DNA of 64,000 bases from Tistrella mobilis (GCF_039634785.1 NZ_JBBIAB010000001.1:310001-374000), one strand, 5' to 3'. Shown: positions 43,461-55,234, counted from the stretch's first letter. Made by a program: numbers and translations. Notes: a model not told the origin generated them from the sequence alone.

Positions 43461-43865
43461 TCAGGATCCGTCGGGGCGCCAGGCATCGGGCAGATGATGG
43501 GGCAGGCCCAGCCGGTCGACCCAGATCAGGTCGAAGCGCAGGCCTTCGACACCGCCGGCCCCCAGCGTCTCACCGCGCGCCAGCACCCAGTCGGCGGCGC
43601 GGGCCAGACGGCGGCGCTGGGCCGGCAGCACCGCCTCGCCGGCGGTTGCCCGATCCGGGCGGCGCTTGACCTCGACGACGGCGAGCATCCGCCCGCGCCG
43701 GGCCAGGATATCGATCTCGCCCGCGGGTGTCTTCAGCCGCCGGGCCAGGATCCGCCAGCCGGTGAGCCGCAGGCGAAGTGCCGCCAGCGCCTCCGCCCGC
43801 CGGCCGGCACGTTCCGACGACCGGCCCCGGGCGATCCGGGGGCTGCGCGTGCCGCCGCCGCTCAC
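43461..43865 (-). CDS. yraN: YraN family (UPF0102) nuclease-like protein
   Basis: A 134-residue restriction-endonuclease-fold protein. The family motif is GRRAEALAALRLRLTGWRIL, followed by TPAGEIDILARRGRMLAVVEVKRR, in which the Glu-Asp and Glu-Val-Lys residues form the nuclease-like site. The function is unproven. The GTG start at 43865 overlaps the rsmI stop (GTGA), so it is co-translated with rsmI. The rsmI-yraN pair is widely conserved. Confidence 0.9.
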   Translation of the reverse strand: MSGGGTRSPRIARGRSSERAGRRAEALAALRLRLTGWRILARRLKTPAGEIDILARRGRMLAVVEVKRRPDRATAGEAVLPAQRRRLARAADWVLARGETLGAGGVEGLRFDLIWVDRLGLPHHLPDAWRPDGS

Positions 43866-45013
43866 CCCTCGCCCTCTGCATCGTCGTCGCCGGTCAGCGC
43901 CACGGCGCGGGCATAGAAGGCCTTGCGCGGCGCGCCGGTCAGCTCCGCCAGCAGCCTGGCCGCCCGGTTGGCGCCCAGCGCCTTGACCAGCGGCGGCAGC
44001 AGCTTCTCCACCGCGGCCGCATCCAGCGCCCCGCCGGCGGGCAGGGCGTCGCCTTCCCCGGCCGCCTCGCGTGCCGGTGTCCGATGGCCTTCGATCAGCA
44101 GCACGATCTCGCCGCGCGGCGGTGTCGCCTCGAAGCGGGCGGCAAGCTCGGGCAGGGGGCCGCGGACGACCTCTTCATAAAGCTTGGTGAGTTCCCGTGC
44201 GACCGCCGCCTGACGGGGGCCCAGCGCCTCGGCCAGCTCGGTCAGGGTGCGGGCGATGCGGTTGGGGCTTTCATAGAACACCAGCGTCGCCGGCTCGTGG
44301 GCCAGGCCTGCAAAGCTGCTGCGGCGTTCGCCGGGCTTCGCCGGCGGAAACCCCAGGAACAGCACCCGGTCGGTCGGCAGGCCCGCGATCGACAGCGCCG
44401 CGGTCAGGGCCGAAGCCCCCGGTAGGGCACGGACCTGGTGGCCGGCGCCTGCGGCCTCGCGCACCAGCTTGTAGCCGGGGTCCGACACCAGCGGCGTCCC
44501 GGCATCCGAGACGAGCGCGATCCGCTCCCCCGCCTCCAGCCGGCGCAGCACCTCGGGGCGCATGCGGGCGGCATTGTGCTCGTGATAGGGGGCGAGCTTC
44601 GCCCTGACGCCCCAATGGCCCAGCAGCCGGCCGGTGGTGCGGGTATCCTCGCACAGCACAAGGTCGGCCTGGCCCAGCACATCCAGGGCGCGCGGGGTCA
44701 TGTCGCCCAGATTGCCGATCGGCGTCGCCACCGCATACAGGCCCGGATCGATCCGCCGGCCCGGGCGCGGCGGCAGGCCCGCCTCGCCCTCGGGGTCGTC
44801 CGCGTGTTGTCTCGGGCCGGGGCTGCCATTACTCTGATCGCCACCCTGGTCGCCGCAGTCCGGGCCGTGGCCGCTTTCGTGGTCCGCCGGGCCGGCCTCT
44901 GCCGCAACGACATCCGATGAGATCCGATCCCGTGAAAACTGACCGGTCCCGTGTCCGTCCGGCTGAACCCGGCCCGCTCTACCGCCTGCTTCGTCGCTCG
45001 CGCGCGTCGTCAT
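43862..45013 (-). CDS. rsmI: 16S rRNA (cytidine-1402-2'-O)-methyltransferase with N-terminal extension
   Basis: RsmI methylates the ribose of C1402 in the decoding centre. The tetrapyrrole-methylase-like core starts at PGLYAVATPIGNLGD and continues with LVLCEDTRTTGRLL, VSDAGTPLVSDPGYKLV and PGASALTAALSIAGLPTDRVLFLGF. About 92 extra residues (Asp/Gly/Arg-rich, low complexity) precede the core when read from the ATG at 45013; no in-frame start lies closer. This start overlaps the divergent lipoprotein gene by 97 bp, so either the extension is real or initiation uses an unusual codon nearer 44760. Confidence 0.9.
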   Translation of the reverse strand: MTTRASDEAGGRAGRVQPDGHGTGQFSRDRISSDVVAAEAGPADHESGHGPDCGDQGGDQSNGSPGPRQHADDPEGEAGLPPRPGRRIDPGLYAVATPIGNLGDMTPRALDVLGQADLVLCEDTRTTGRLLGHWGVRAKLAPYHEHNAARMRPEVLRRLEAGERIALVSDAGTPLVSDPGYKLVREAAGAGHQVRALPGASALTAALSIAGLPTDRVLFLGFPPAKPGERRSSFAGLAHEPATLVFYESPNRIARTLTELAEALGPRQAAVARELTKLYEEVVRGPLPELAARFEATPPRGEIVLLIEGHRTPAREAAGEGDALPAGGALDAAAVEKLLPPLVKALGANRAARLLAELTGAPRKAFYARAVALTGDDDAEGEG

Positions 45014-46440
45014 TGCGTCTCTTGCCTCTCGCGGCGATGCTCGTGCTTGCCGCCTGTCAGAGCCAGAGGGTAGAGCCGCCGGCGCCTCCGGCACAAGTGC
45101 AGCCGCAGCAGCCCCAGCAGCCGGTGCAGGTTCTGCCCCAGCAGCCGCCGAAGCCGGCGGTGCCGGAAAGCCCGCTCGACCTGCCGCCGGGTGCGCTCCG
45201 TGTCGGTCTGCTGGTGCCGATGACCGGCCCCCAGGCCGGTTTCGGCCAGGCGATGATCGATGCCGCCACGCTCGCGCTCGCGGATGTGAAGGCCGATGAC
45301 GTGGTGCTGCTGCCCCGCGACAGCGGTGCCGAGCCTCAGCAGAGCGCCGCCGCGGCCCGCGACCTGGTCGAAAACCAGGCCGCGACCGTGCTGCTCGGGC
45401 CGATCTACGGCCGCAACGTGCCGGCGGTGGCCGAGGTCGCCGCCCCCCGTCAGGTGCCGGTCGTCGCCTTCTCGAACGACACCTCGGCACTTCGCCCGGG
45501 CGTGCATCTGATCGGGCTGGCGCCCGAGGTGCAGGTCGAAAGGGTGGTGGACTATGCCGTCCAGCAGGGCAAGAGCCGCTTTGCCGCCCTGCTGCCCTAT
45601 GGCGCCTATGGGGATCGGCTGGCCGAAAGCTACCGCAAGGCGGTGGCCCGCACCGGGGCCGAACTGGTCGATATCGTGCGCTATTCCGACCCCGGATCCG
45701 ATGCGCAGGATGCCGTCCGGCGCCTGTCGGGCGGGCAGCAGACGCCCCCCTTCGACAGCCTGTTGCTGGCCGAGACCGGCGAGCGGCTGCGCGGCATCGC
45801 CAGCCTGTTGCCCTATTACGGCATCGATGCGGGCGAGGCGCAGATCCTGGGCACCGCCCTCTGGATGGACCAGCCGGTCGGCCGCGACCAGAACCTGCAG
45901 GGCGCCTGGTATGCCGCCCCCGACCGCGGCGCCTGGGACAGTTTCGTGCGCCGCTTCAGCGCGCTGTTCGGCGCGCAGCCGCCGGCGCTGGCGGGGCTGT
46001 CCTATGATGCGACCGCCCTTGCCGCGGTGCTGGGCCGCAAGGGTCAGCTGGCGCGCGAACTCGACAATCCTGACGGGTTTGCCGGCGTGAACGGCCTGTT
46101 CCGCTTCGATCAAAAGGGCGCGGCCGAACATGCGCTCGCCATCTATCAGGTGACGGCGACCGGCGGCGAACTGCTCGATCCGGCGGCCCAGCGCTTCACC
46201 GCCGGTGCGCGCCCCGGGGAGGGCGTGATCCGGTCCAACCCGCTTGCCGCCCCCACCCAGCCGGCGGCATCCAGCGTGCCGCCCACCACCGGGGGAACCC
46301 CCACCACTGGCGTGCCGCCCACCACCGGCGCGACGCAGGCCACCGGTACCACCGGCGCGGCGACCGGCGCCGCAAGTGGTGCGGCACCGCAGGGCCTCAC
46401 CGGTTCTACGTCTGGCGCGTCTGTGCCGCCGGCGCGCTGA
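44917..46440 (+). CDS. LpoA-like penicillin-binding protein activator (periplasmic-binding fold lipoprotein)
   Basis: A 507-residue lipoprotein with the lipobox VLAAC at Cys47. A Gln/Pro-rich linker (PQQPQQPVQVLPQQPPKPA) is followed by a type 1 periplasmic-binding fold: GALRVGLLVPMTGPQAGFGQ, LLGPIYGRNVPAVAEVAA, PYGAYGDRLAESYRKAV and ALAGLSYDATALAAVLG. In E. coli LpoA activates the synthase PBP1A, and lpoA is likewise beside rsmI and yraN, which supports the assignment. The C-terminal 60 residues are Thr/Gly/Ala repeats (PTTGGTPTTG-like). The start may be 44917 or the GTG at 44932. Confidence 0.85.
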   Translation: MRSDPVKTDRSRVRPAEPGPLYRLLRRSRASSLRLLPLAAMLVLAACQSQRVEPPAPPAQVQPQQPQQPVQVLPQQPPKPAVPESPLDLPPGALRVGLLVPMTGPQAGFGQAMIDAATLALADVKADDVVLLPRDSGAEPQQSAAAARDLVENQAATVLLGPIYGRNVPAVAEVAAPRQVPVVAFSNDTSALRPGVHLIGLAPEVQVERVVDYAVQQGKSRFAALLPYGAYGDRLAESYRKAVARTGAELVDIVRYSDPGSDAQDAVRRLSGGQQTPPFDSLLLAETGERLRGIASLLPYYGIDAGEAQILGTALWMDQPVGRDQNLQGAWYAAPDRGAWDSFVRRFSALFGAQPPALAGLSYDATALAAVLGRKGQLARELDNPDGFAGVNGLFRFDQKGAAEHALAIYQVTATGGELLDPAAQRFTAGARPGEGVIRSNPLAAPTQPAASSVPPTTGGTPTTGVPPTTGATQATGTTGAATGAASGAAPQGLTGSTSGASVPPAR

Positions 46441-46458
46441 CCGCGCGCCGTCAGGCCC

Positions 46459-46498
46459 CGGGAAGCAGTCAGTCCTCGGGAAGCAGTCAGGCCTCGGG
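46459..46498. repeat. 18-bp tandem repeat across the hemW stop codon
   Basis: CGGGAAGCAGTCAGTCCT (46459-46476) is repeated with one change at 46477-46494, and a third copy begins CGGG. The TCA at 46487-46489 inside the second unit is the reverse-strand TGA stop of hemW. The array lies in the 46-bp convergent gap between the LpoA-like gene and hemW. Confidence 0.7.
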
Positions 46499-47686
46499 AA
46501 ACCGCTCGTCCAGATCGTCGGCGAGCAGATGGGCGGTCAGCGCTCCCAGCACCAGCCGGCCGGCGGGCGTCGCCACCAGCCGGTCGGTGCGCCCGGCGAC
46601 GAAGCCGCCCTCCACCGCCTGGGCAAGGCGGGTGGCATCCACCGCATCGCGCAGCGCCACGCCGGTCCGGCGCTCGAAGACGGCGGGGTCGATGCCGGCA
46701 TCGAGCCGGAGCCCCATCATCAGCGCCTCTTCCGCCGCCCGTGCCTGCCCCACGACCACGGCTTCATCGCGACCGTGACCATGGGCATCGACCAGATCGA
46801 GCCAGGTTTCGGGCGCCCGCGCCCGCCGGGTGGCTTCGCGCCGGCCGTCCGGACCCGTCGGCACCCGGCCATGGGCGCCGGGCCCGATGCCGGCATAGTC
46901 GGCATAGGTCCAGTAGGCGAGATTGTGGCGGCATTCGAATCCCGGCCGGGCGTGGTTCGACACCTCGTAGGCAGGCAGCCCCGCAGCGGCCAGCCGCGCG
47001 GTCGTCGCCTCGTAGAGATCCGCCGCCTCGTCATCCTCGGGCAGGACCAGTTCCCCGCGGGCATGGCGGGTGTGGAAGGCGGTGCCCGGCTCGATGGTCA
47101 GCTGATAGAGCGACAGATGGTCGGCAGCCAGGCCGACCGCGCGGTCAAGCTCCGCCATCCAGGCGGCCATGGTCTGGCCCGGCCGGGCATAGATCAGGTC
47201 GAAGGACATGCGCGGGAAGATCTCGCGGGCCTGGCCGATGGCATCCAGCGCCTCGGCCAGGCCATGCGCCCGCCCCAGCGCCTTCAGCGCAGCCTCGTCC
47301 AGCGCCTGGACGCCGATCGACAGCCGTTCCACGCCGGCCGCGCGGAAGTCCTTGAGCCTGGCGGACTCCACCGTGGTCGGGTTGGCCTCCAGGCTGATTT
47401 CAGGCGCGCCCCCGGCCGGAAACAGGGCGCGGGCCCGCTCGATGATCCGGCCGGTGGTGGCGGGGTCCATCAGCGAGGGCGTGCCGCCGCCGAAGAAAAT
47501 CGACCCCAGCGGCCGCGGCCCCAGCCGTCGGGCTTCGTCTTCCAGCTCGGTCAGCAGGGCGCGTTCCCAGCGGGGCCCGTCGATCTTCTCCCGCACATGG
47601 CTGTTGAAGTCGCAATAGGGGCATTTGGAGACGCAGAACGGCCAGTGGACGTAGAGCGCGAGCGGTTCGGTGGCGGCGGTGGTCAT
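46487..47686 (-). CDS. hemW: Radical SAM heme chaperone HemW
   Basis: A 399-residue radical SAM protein, formerly annotated as an oxygen-independent coproporphyrinogen oxidase, that binds heme and delivers it to target enzymes. The [4Fe-4S] ligands are Cys18, Cys22 and Cys25 (HWPFCVSKCPYCDFNSH); HemW lacks the extra N-terminal Cys of true HemN. FFGGGTPSL, ISLEANPTTV and RLSIGVQALDEAALKALGR are standard. The C-terminal HemW domain starts near residue 300 (EEALMMGLRLDAGID). It lies 8 bp after rdgB on the same strand. Confidence 0.95.
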   Translation of the reverse strand: MTTAATEPLALYVHWPFCVSKCPYCDFNSHVREKIDGPRWERALLTELEDEARRLGPRPLGSIFFGGGTPSLMDPATTGRIIERARALFPAGGAPEISLEANPTTVESARLKDFRAAGVERLSIGVQALDEAALKALGRAHGLAEALDAIGQAREIFPRMSFDLIYARPGQTMAAWMAELDRAVGLAADHLSLYQLTIEPGTAFHTRHARGELVLPEDDEAADLYEATTARLAAAGLPAYEVSNHARPGFECRHNLAYWTYADYAGIGPGAHGRVPTGPDGRREATRRARAPETWLDLVDAHGHGRDEAVVVGQARAAEEALMMGLRLDAGIDPAVFERRTGVALRDAVDATRLAQAVEGGFVAGRTDRLVATPAGRLVLGALTAHLLADDLDERFPEA

Positions 47687-47694
47687 CCCGGGGG

Positions 47695-48306
47695 TCAGTC
47701 AGGTTCGAAACAGGCGCGGACCAGCTGGCGGAAGGCGATGGCGCGGTGGCTGATCGCATGCTTCTCTGCCGGCTCGAACTCGCCGAACGTGCGGCTGTCG
47801 CCTTCGGGCACGAAGATCGGGTCGTAGCCGAAGCCGTTGCTGCCACGGGGCGGGAATTCCAGATGTCCCTGGATGACGCCCTCGAAGGTTTCCACCGCGC
47901 CGTCCGGCCAGGCCAGCGCCAGGGCGCATACGAAGGCACCCCGGCGGTTGGGGTCGTCGCCCATCCGGGTGCGGACCAGTTCGATCGCCACGGCGAAATC
48001 CTTGGATGGGCCGGCCCAGCGCGCGGAATAGATGCCGGGTGCCCCGTCCAGCGCCTCGACGGTCATGCCGCTGTCGTCCGCGAGGGCGGGCAGGCCCGAG
48101 GCCTCGGCTGCAGCCCGCGCCTTGAGCACGGCATTGTCGATGAAGGTCAGGCCGGTCTCTTCGGGCTCGGGCAGGCCGAGGTCGCCGGCCGAGACCACAT
48201 CCACGCCGAAGGGCTCCAGCAGCTCGCGGATCTCCACCACCTTGCCCTTGTTGTGGCTGGCGATGACGAGGCGGTCCTCGGTAAAACGACGATGGGGGCT
48301 GGTCAT
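47695..48306 (-). CDS. rdgB: XTP/dITP diphosphatase (non-canonical purine NTP pyrophosphatase)
   Basis: A 203-residue HAM1/RdgB house-cleaning enzyme that hydrolyses dITP, XTP and related nucleotides to monophosphates. The substrate loop [18 protein letters not shown] begins the fold; the catalytic/metal region is [13 protein letters not shown], and [19 protein letters not shown] and [13 protein letters not shown] complete the purine pocket. The ATG at 48306 gives a nine-residue lead before the core. The rph-rdgB-hemW order on one strand is standard for Alphaproteobacteria. Confidence 0.96.
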   Translation of the reverse strand: MTSPHRRFTEDRLVIASHNKGKVVEIRELLEPFGVDVVSAGDLGLPEPEETGLTFIDNAVLKARAAAEASGLPALADDSGMTVEALDGAPGIYSARWAGPSKDFAVAIELVRTRMGDDPNRRGAFVCALALAWPDGAVETFEGVIQGHLEFPPRGSNGFGYDPIFVPEGDSRTFGEFEPAEKHAISHRAIAFRQLVRACFEPD

Positions 48307-48320
48307 CCGAAGCTCTCCGG

Positions 48321-49313
48321 TCAGCGGTCCTTGCGCTGGGCGGCCGCCAGCGCATCGCCCAGGGTGCCGAGCGGCCGTCCCTGCTGATTGCGGTCGCGAT
48401 CGGGCGCGCGGCCGCCGCCGCCATTGTTGCCGCCGCCCTTGCCGCCACCGCCCTTGCCGCCACCGGCACTGCGGTTGCCGCCGCCCGGCTTGCCGCTGCC
48501 CTGTTTCTGCGCCTTCTGCTGCTGGGCCAGCTGCTCGGGGGACAGCGGCGGCGGGGTGGCGAGGTCGGGCCGGCCTTCCATGGCGGCGATGATCGCCTCT
48601 TTCTGCAGCTCGAACAGCCGTGCCGTGCCGATTTCGGCCAGTTCGACCAGGCGGCGGAACTGGGTGGGCGAGAACGGGTCGGCCTCGGCGGTCGCCTGGA
48701 CCTCGACGATGCCCCCGCCTTCGGCCAGCACGAAATTGGCATCGGCCTCGGCGCGGCTGTCCTCGTCATAATCGAGATCGAGCACGGCCTCGCCGTCGAC
48801 CAGGCCACACGAGATGGCCGCCACTGCCCGGGTGATCGGATGTTCGGTCAGATCCCGCGTCGCCACCAGCTTCTGCAGCGCCAGCCACAGGGCGACATAG
48901 CCGCCGGTGATCGAGGCGGTACGGGTGCCGCCATCGGCCTGGATGACGTCGGCATCGACCCGGATCTGGCGCTCACCCAGCTTCTGCATGTCGACGACCG
49001 CGCGCAGGCTGCGGCCGATCAGGCGCTGAATCTCGACCGTGCGGCCCTGCTGCTTGCCCTTGGCGGCCTCGCGATCGGTGCGGCTGTGGGTCGCGCGCGG
49101 CAGCATGCCGTATTCCGCGGTCACCCAGCCCTTGCCGGTGTTGCGCAGGAAGGGCGGCACCTTCTCTTCCACCGTCGCCGTCACCAGCACCTTGGTGTCG
49201 CCGAAATGAACCAGGCACGAGCCCTCGGCATATTTGTTCACCATCGGTTCGAACCGGATGACGCGGAGCGCATCGACGGCACGGCCGGACAGGCGCATCG
49301 GAGACTGACGCAT
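48321..49313 (-). CDS. rph: RNase PH with glycine-rich C-terminal tail
   Basis: A 330-residue phosphorolytic 3'-5' exoribonuclease that trims tRNA precursors. The catalytic core (about 1-240) is complete: [36 protein letters not shown], the phosphate-binding [31 protein letters not shown] and [18 protein letters not shown]. Beyond the normal end near residue 240 there are about 90 extra residues rich in Gln, Gly, Asn and Lys ([18 protein letters not shown]). The tail is probably disordered and may bind RNA. The start is at 49313 or 49298 (MRLSGR), the latter closer to family norm. It is divergent from hrcA. Confidence 0.95.
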   Translation of the reverse strand: MRQSPMRLSGRAVDALRVIRFEPMVNKYAEGSCLVHFGDTKVLVTATVEEKVPPFLRNTGKGWVTAEYGMLPRATHSRTDREAAKGKQQGRTVEIQRLIGRSLRAVVDMQKLGERQIRVDADVIQADGGTRTASITGGYVALWLALQKLVATRDLTEHPITRAVAAISCGLVDGEAVLDLDYDEDSRAEADANFVLAEGGGIVEVQATAEADPFSPTQFRRLVELAEIGTARLFELQKEAIIAAMEGRPDLATPPPLSPEQLAQQQKAQKQGSGKPGGGNRSAGGGKGGGGKGGGNNGGGGRAPDRDRNQQGRPLGTLGDALAAAQRKDR

Positions 49314-49622
49314 GGGGAGACGAGGCCTCGGCAGCGGGCGATGCGGGTGCATCACCCCGGATAACGGATCGGGAGGGGCGGACGGTGCGGAACATGGTTG
49401 CGGTGTCGTACCGGCCGGCTGGCTGGTAAAGCTACGCGCTCGGGCCCGGGCTTGCAATGTCGGCAGACCGTCGCCGCACTATGCCCCGGCCCGCGCCATG
49501 TCCTAGAGTTGACGGTCGAAGGCCCCCCTCTTACATACCGGCTCGGACGGCCATCCCGGCCGGTCGGACCGTCATCGACGTCGGACCGTCAGCGGAGGGT
49601 CAAGGTGGAGCGGATCAGATCC

Positions 49623-50735
49623 ATGTCGCGCGCGAATGATCGGGAGAATGTCGACCGTCAGGCGCTCGAAGCCCTGGAAGGCTTCGGCGGGCCGCCGCGC
49701 GCCTTCCAGCAGCTGAACGAGCGCTCACGCGAGGTGTTCCGCCATGTGGTCGACGCCTTCGTCGAGACCGGCGAGCCGGTCGCCTCGCGGACCATCGCCC
49801 GCCGGCTGGGCAGCAGCCTGTCGCCCGCCACCATCCGCAACGTGATGGCCGATCTTGAGGAAAGCGGGCTGCTTTATGCGCCGCATACCTCGGCCGGGCG
49901 GCTGCCGACCGATATCGGGCTGCGACTGTTCGTCGATGGCCTGCTCGAGATCGGCGACCTGTCCGATGACGAGCGCCGGGCGATCGACAGCCAGTGCAAC
50001 GGTGCCGGCCGCAGCATGGCCCAGGTCCTGACCGAGGCGAGCGGCGTGGTCGCCGAGATGTCGCGCTGCGTTGGGCTGGTGATCGCCCCCAAGAGCGAAG
50101 CCGGGCTGAAGCATGTGGAATTCGTGCCGCTGTCGGAAAACCGGGCCCTGGTGATCCTGGTCGACGAGAACGGCATGGTCGAGAACCGGGTGATGCCGCT
50201 GCCCCCTGGCCTGCCGCCGGCCAAGCTGATCGAGGCCGGCAATTATCTGAGCGCGCGGCTGCGCGGCCGCACCATGGACGAGGCCCGCCAGCTGATCGGT
50301 GACGAAATCGCCCGTAACTCGGCCGAGATCGACACCCTGACCGCCCGGGTGGTGGAGCAGGGGCTGGCGACCTGGTCGGGCGGCCATGACGACGGGCTGC
50401 TGATCGTCAGCGGCCAGTCGCGGCTGCTCGACAATGTTTCGGCGCTGTCGGATATCGAGCGCATCCGCCGGCTGATGGAGGCGCTGGAGACCAAGAAGGA
50501 CATCCTGCGCCTGCTGAACGAAAGCCAGCGGGCGGAAGGGGTCCAGATCTTCATCGGGTCGGAGAGCGCGCTTTTCGGCCTGAGCGGCTGTTCCGTGATC
50601 GCGGCACCGCTGACCGACCAGAACCGGCGCTATGTGGGTGCGATCGGCGTGATCGGGCCCACCCGGGTGAACTATGCCCGGATCGTGCCGGTGGTGGATT
50701 ACACGGCAAAACTGATCGGGCGGTTGATCGGCTGA
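49623..50735 (+). CDS. hrcA: Heat-inducible transcriptional repressor HrcA
   Basis: A 370-residue repressor of groESL/dnaK-type heat-shock genes. The N-terminal winged helix LNERSREVFRHVVDAFVETG, then PVASRTIARRLGSSLSPATI, RNVMADLEESGLLYAPHTSAG and RLPTDIGLRLFVDGLL is diagnostic; the GAF-like and dimerisation domains follow to ENRNRRYVGAIGVIGPTRVNY (written VGAIGVIGPTRVNYARI). I saw no CIRCE element (TTAGCACTC-type) in the window, so its targets are probably elsewhere. A GTG start slightly upstream, behind GGAGGG, is possible. grpE follows after 170 bp. Confidence 0.95.
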   Translation: MSRANDRENVDRQALEALEGFGGPPRAFQQLNERSREVFRHVVDAFVETGEPVASRTIARRLGSSLSPATIRNVMADLEESGLLYAPHTSAGRLPTDIGLRLFVDGLLEIGDLSDDERRAIDSQCNGAGRSMAQVLTEASGVVAEMSRCVGLVIAPKSEAGLKHVEFVPLSENRALVILVDENGMVENRVMPLPPGLPPAKLIEAGNYLSARLRGRTMDEARQLIGDEIARNSAEIDTLTARVVEQGLATWSGGHDDGLLIVSGQSRLLDNVSALSDIERIRRLMEALETKKDILRLLNESQRAEGVQIFIGSESALFGLSGCSVIAAPLTDQNRRYVGAIGVIGPTRVNYARIVPVVDYTAKLIGRLIG

Positions 50736-50905
50736 CGGTCTGGGGCAGAATGGCCCCGACCACCGATCGGCCCCCATGGCGACGGATGCCCCGGCCGGGG
50801 CGGGACTGTCCGGCCCGGGCATCTGCGGAGCGTGGCCGGGGCAGGCCCCGAAGCGGGCGGCCCGGGCCGCGGGTTCGAACGAGAAGACGATGGAGCAGGC
50901 TTGAG

Positions 50906-51508
50906 ATGACCGACCAGAACCAGACGCCCGAGGGTACCGAGGCCGAGGCCAGCCCTGAGACCGCTGCAGCCGAGAGCCCTGAGGCCCGGATCCAGGCGCT
51001 TGAGGCGGAGCTGGCACAGATCCGCGACCAGCATCTGCGCGCGCTGGCCGACATGGAAAACCTGCGCCGCCGCGCCCAGCGCGAGGTGGAGGATGCCGGC
51101 AAGTATGCGGTGACGAAATTCGCCCGCGACGTGCTCGCCGTCTCGGACAATCTGGAGCGTGCCGCCCAGGCGGTCCCCCCTGAGAAGCGCGGTGGCGATC
51201 CGCTGGTCGACCAGCTGGCCCAGGGTGTGGACATGACCCTGTCGTCCTTCCGCCAGACGCTGGAGACCCACGGCATCCGCCGTGTCGACCCGCTGGGTGA
51301 GCGCTTCGACAGCAAGCTTCATCAGGCGATGATGGAGGTCGAGGACCGCACGAAGCCGGCCGGCACCGTGGTCCAGGTTCTCCAGACCGGCTATGTGATC
51401 GCCGATCGCCTGCTGCGCCCGGCCATGGTCGCCGTCTCGCGCGGCGGCCCGAAGGAAGGTGCGCCCGCGCCCGAGACCCCGGGCAGCCGGGTCGATACCT
51501 CGGCCTGA
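50906..51508 (+). CDS. grpE: Nucleotide exchange factor GrpE
   Basis: A 200-residue co-chaperone that releases ADP from DnaK. The long dimerising helix spans about residues 28-75 ([20 protein letters not shown], then [20 protein letters not shown]). The four-helix and beta-wing region [36 protein letters not shown] and [23 protein letters not shown] are conserved. The first 27 residues are disordered and acidic. Its stop codon lies in the first of two identical 17-bp units. Confidence 0.96.
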   Translation: MTDQNQTPEGTEAEASPETAAAESPEARIQALEAELAQIRDQHLRALADMENLRRRAQREVEDAGKYAVTKFARDVLAVSDNLERAAQAVPPEKRGGDPLVDQLAQGVDMTLSSFRQTLETHGIRRVDPLGERFDSKLHQAMMEVEDRTKPAGTVVQVLQTGYVIADRLLRPAMVAVSRGGPKEGAPAPETPGSRVDTSA

Positions 51509-51535
51509 CCCCGCATTCGGCCTGACCCCGCATTC
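51502..51535. repeat. 17-bp tandem duplication across the grpE stop codon
   Basis: GGCCTGACCCCGCATTC at 51502-51518 is repeated exactly at 51519-51535. The TGA in the first unit is the grpE stop; the second unit reproduces it out of frame. Further downstream (51659-51690) two GGGCGTGG(T/C)CGGGC copies occur, so this 403-bp intergenic region is rich in short duplications. Confidence 0.85.
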
Positions 51536-51732
51536 GGGCCGACGCCGGGTAAGGTCGGCCGCGACATCCGAGGCCCGTTCCGCCTGCCGGCCCCTTGAGC
51601 GACCGGCGGTGGGCGGGCCGTCGTCGTGCTCGGGGGGCCGACACGGTGTGACCGGGCCGGGGCGTGGTCGGGCTGGGGCGTGGCCGGGCCGCCATGCGCG
51701 ACATGTCGCAGCATTTCTGAGACGCCCCCATG

Positions 51733-51761
51733 GTTGCGCCCCCGCCCGGGCTTCCCTATAT
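51733..51761 (+). promoter_or_regulatory. Possible heat-shock (sigma-32-type) promoter of dnaK
   Basis: GTTGCG (51733-51738) and CCTATAT (51755-51761) are separated by 16 bp and lie 150 bp before the dnaK ATG. This loosely matches a sigma-32 pattern (CTTG-like then C-rich TAT box). It is weak evidence; placement before dnaK is the main argument. Confidence 0.3.
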
Positions 51762-51911
51762 GACGCTCGACCGCAGATGTCGGGGCGAAATTGGGCATCG
51801 TTCCGTCATCTGCCTGGACCCTTCCACCCATTCACGCATGGAAACGGGGGGGCCGTCGGCGCCGCTCTGATCAGGGCCGTCGGCGCCCGCTACCTGAGAG
51901 AGACCGAACCC

Positions 51912-53840
<1,929 letters not shown>

Positions 53841-54022
53841 GGCCCGCCACCCGTTCCCGGGGGCGGTCGGTGCCGACGAGGCGCCGGTCGCCCACGGTCG
53901 TTTTCAGAGGGAGCTGCGCGGGGGTCCGGTTCTCGTGCGCGCGCCCATGATCGAAGGCACCGGCAGAGGCGTCCGCCACGGCAGGCGCGCGGATGCCCCG
54001 GCTCAAGGTACAGTCCACGACC

Positions 54023-55174
54023 ATGGCGAAGGCCGATTACTACGAGATGCTCGGCGTTGCGCGAGACGCCGACGAAGCGACGCTCAAGAAGGCATTCCGC
54101 AAGCTGGCGATGCAGTATCACCCGGACCGCAATCCGGGTGACGCCGAAGCGGAACAGCGCTTCAAGGAAATCAACGAGGCCTACGAGGTCCTGAAGGACC
54201 CGAAGAAGCGTCAGGCTTATGACCAGTTCGGCCATGCCGCCTTCGAGGCGGGCATGGGCGGCGGTCGCGGTGGCCCCCGCGGCTTCGATTTCGGCTCGTC
54301 CTTCGCCGATGTCTTCGAGGACATCTTCGGCGAGTTCATGGGCGGCGGCCGCGGCGGTGGCCGGGGCGGCGGATCCCGCGGCGCCGATATGCGCTTCGAC
54401 CTCGAGATCACGCTCGAGGATGCCTTCAACGGCAAGCAGACCGAGATCACCGTTCCCGCTTCGGCGACCTGCGAGGTCTGCGACGGTTCGGGGGCGGCCG
54501 AGGGCACCCAGCCCGTGACCTGCCCGACCTGTAACGGCCACGGCAAGGTCCGCGCGACCCAGGGCTTCTTCACCATCGAACGCACCTGTCCCGCCTGCCA
54601 CGGCGTCGGCCGGGTGATCAAGGACCCGTGCAAGAATTGCGGTGGCGCGGGCCGCGTGCGTCGCGACAAGACGCTGGCGGTCAACATCCCGGCCGGTGTC
54701 GAGGACGGCATGCGCATCCGCCTGTCGGGCGAGGGCGAGGCCGGGGTTCGTGGCGGGCCGCCGGGCGATCTCTACATCTTCCTTGCGGTGGCGCCGCATC
54801 CGGTGTTCCAGCGCGACGGGGTCGACGTGTCGTGCCGGGTGCCGATCCCCATGACCCGGGCGGCCCTCGGCGGCACGGTCGAGGTGCCGACGCTGGAAGG
54901 GGCGCGGGTGCGGCTCAACATCCCCGCCGGCACCCAGTCGGGCCACCAGTTCCGGCTGCGTTCGAAGGGCATGCCCTCGGTTCAGGGACGCGGCGGGCGC
55001 GGCGACATGTATGTCATCATCAATGTCGAGACGCCGGTCAATCTCTCGGCCCGTCAGCGGGAGCTGCTTGAAGAGTTCGAGCGCGAGGGATCGGAAGGCG
55101 GCACCTCGTCCAGCCCGCAGTCCGAGGGTTTCTTCGCCAAGGTGAAGGAGCTGTGGTCGGATCTGACCGATTGA
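54023..55174 (+). CDS. dnaJ: Chaperone DnaJ (Hsp40)
   Basis: A 383-residue type I J-protein that stimulates DnaK ATPase. The J domain begins [20 protein letters not shown] with the HPD motif in [10 protein letters not shown] Gly-rich region ([20 protein letters not shown]) follows. The four zinc repeats are [24 protein letters not shown] and CKNCGGAG. The C-terminal substrate domains are standard. The start at 54023 (MAKADYYE) is preferred to an in-frame ATG 30 bp upstream. A strong terminator follows. Confidence 0.98.
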   Translation: MAKADYYEMLGVARDADEATLKKAFRKLAMQYHPDRNPGDAEAEQRFKEINEAYEVLKDPKKRQAYDQFGHAAFEAGMGGGRGGPRGFDFGSSFADVFEDIFGEFMGGGRGGGRGGGSRGADMRFDLEITLEDAFNGKQTEITVPASATCEVCDGSGAAEGTQPVTCPTCNGHGKVRATQGFFTIERTCPACHGVGRVIKDPCKNCGGAGRVRRDKTLAVNIPAGVEDGMRIRLSGEGEAGVRGGPPGDLYIFLAVAPHPVFQRDGVDVSCRVPIPMTRAALGGTVEVPTLEGARVRLNIPAGTQSGHQFRLRSKGMPSVQGRGGRGDMYVIINVETPVNLSARQRELLEEFEREGSEGGTSSSPQSEGFFAKVKELWSDLTD

Positions 55175-55234
55175 GCCGATCTCAGCCTCGGGCGGGCCGG
55201 GATCGGCTTTCGCGGGGGCCTGAAACGCGGTAGG

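Noticed and set aside
49314-49622. A CIRCE element before hrcA.
   Set aside because: I looked for TTAGCACTC-N9-GAGTGCTAA-type dyads here and upstream of grpE and dnaK and found none.
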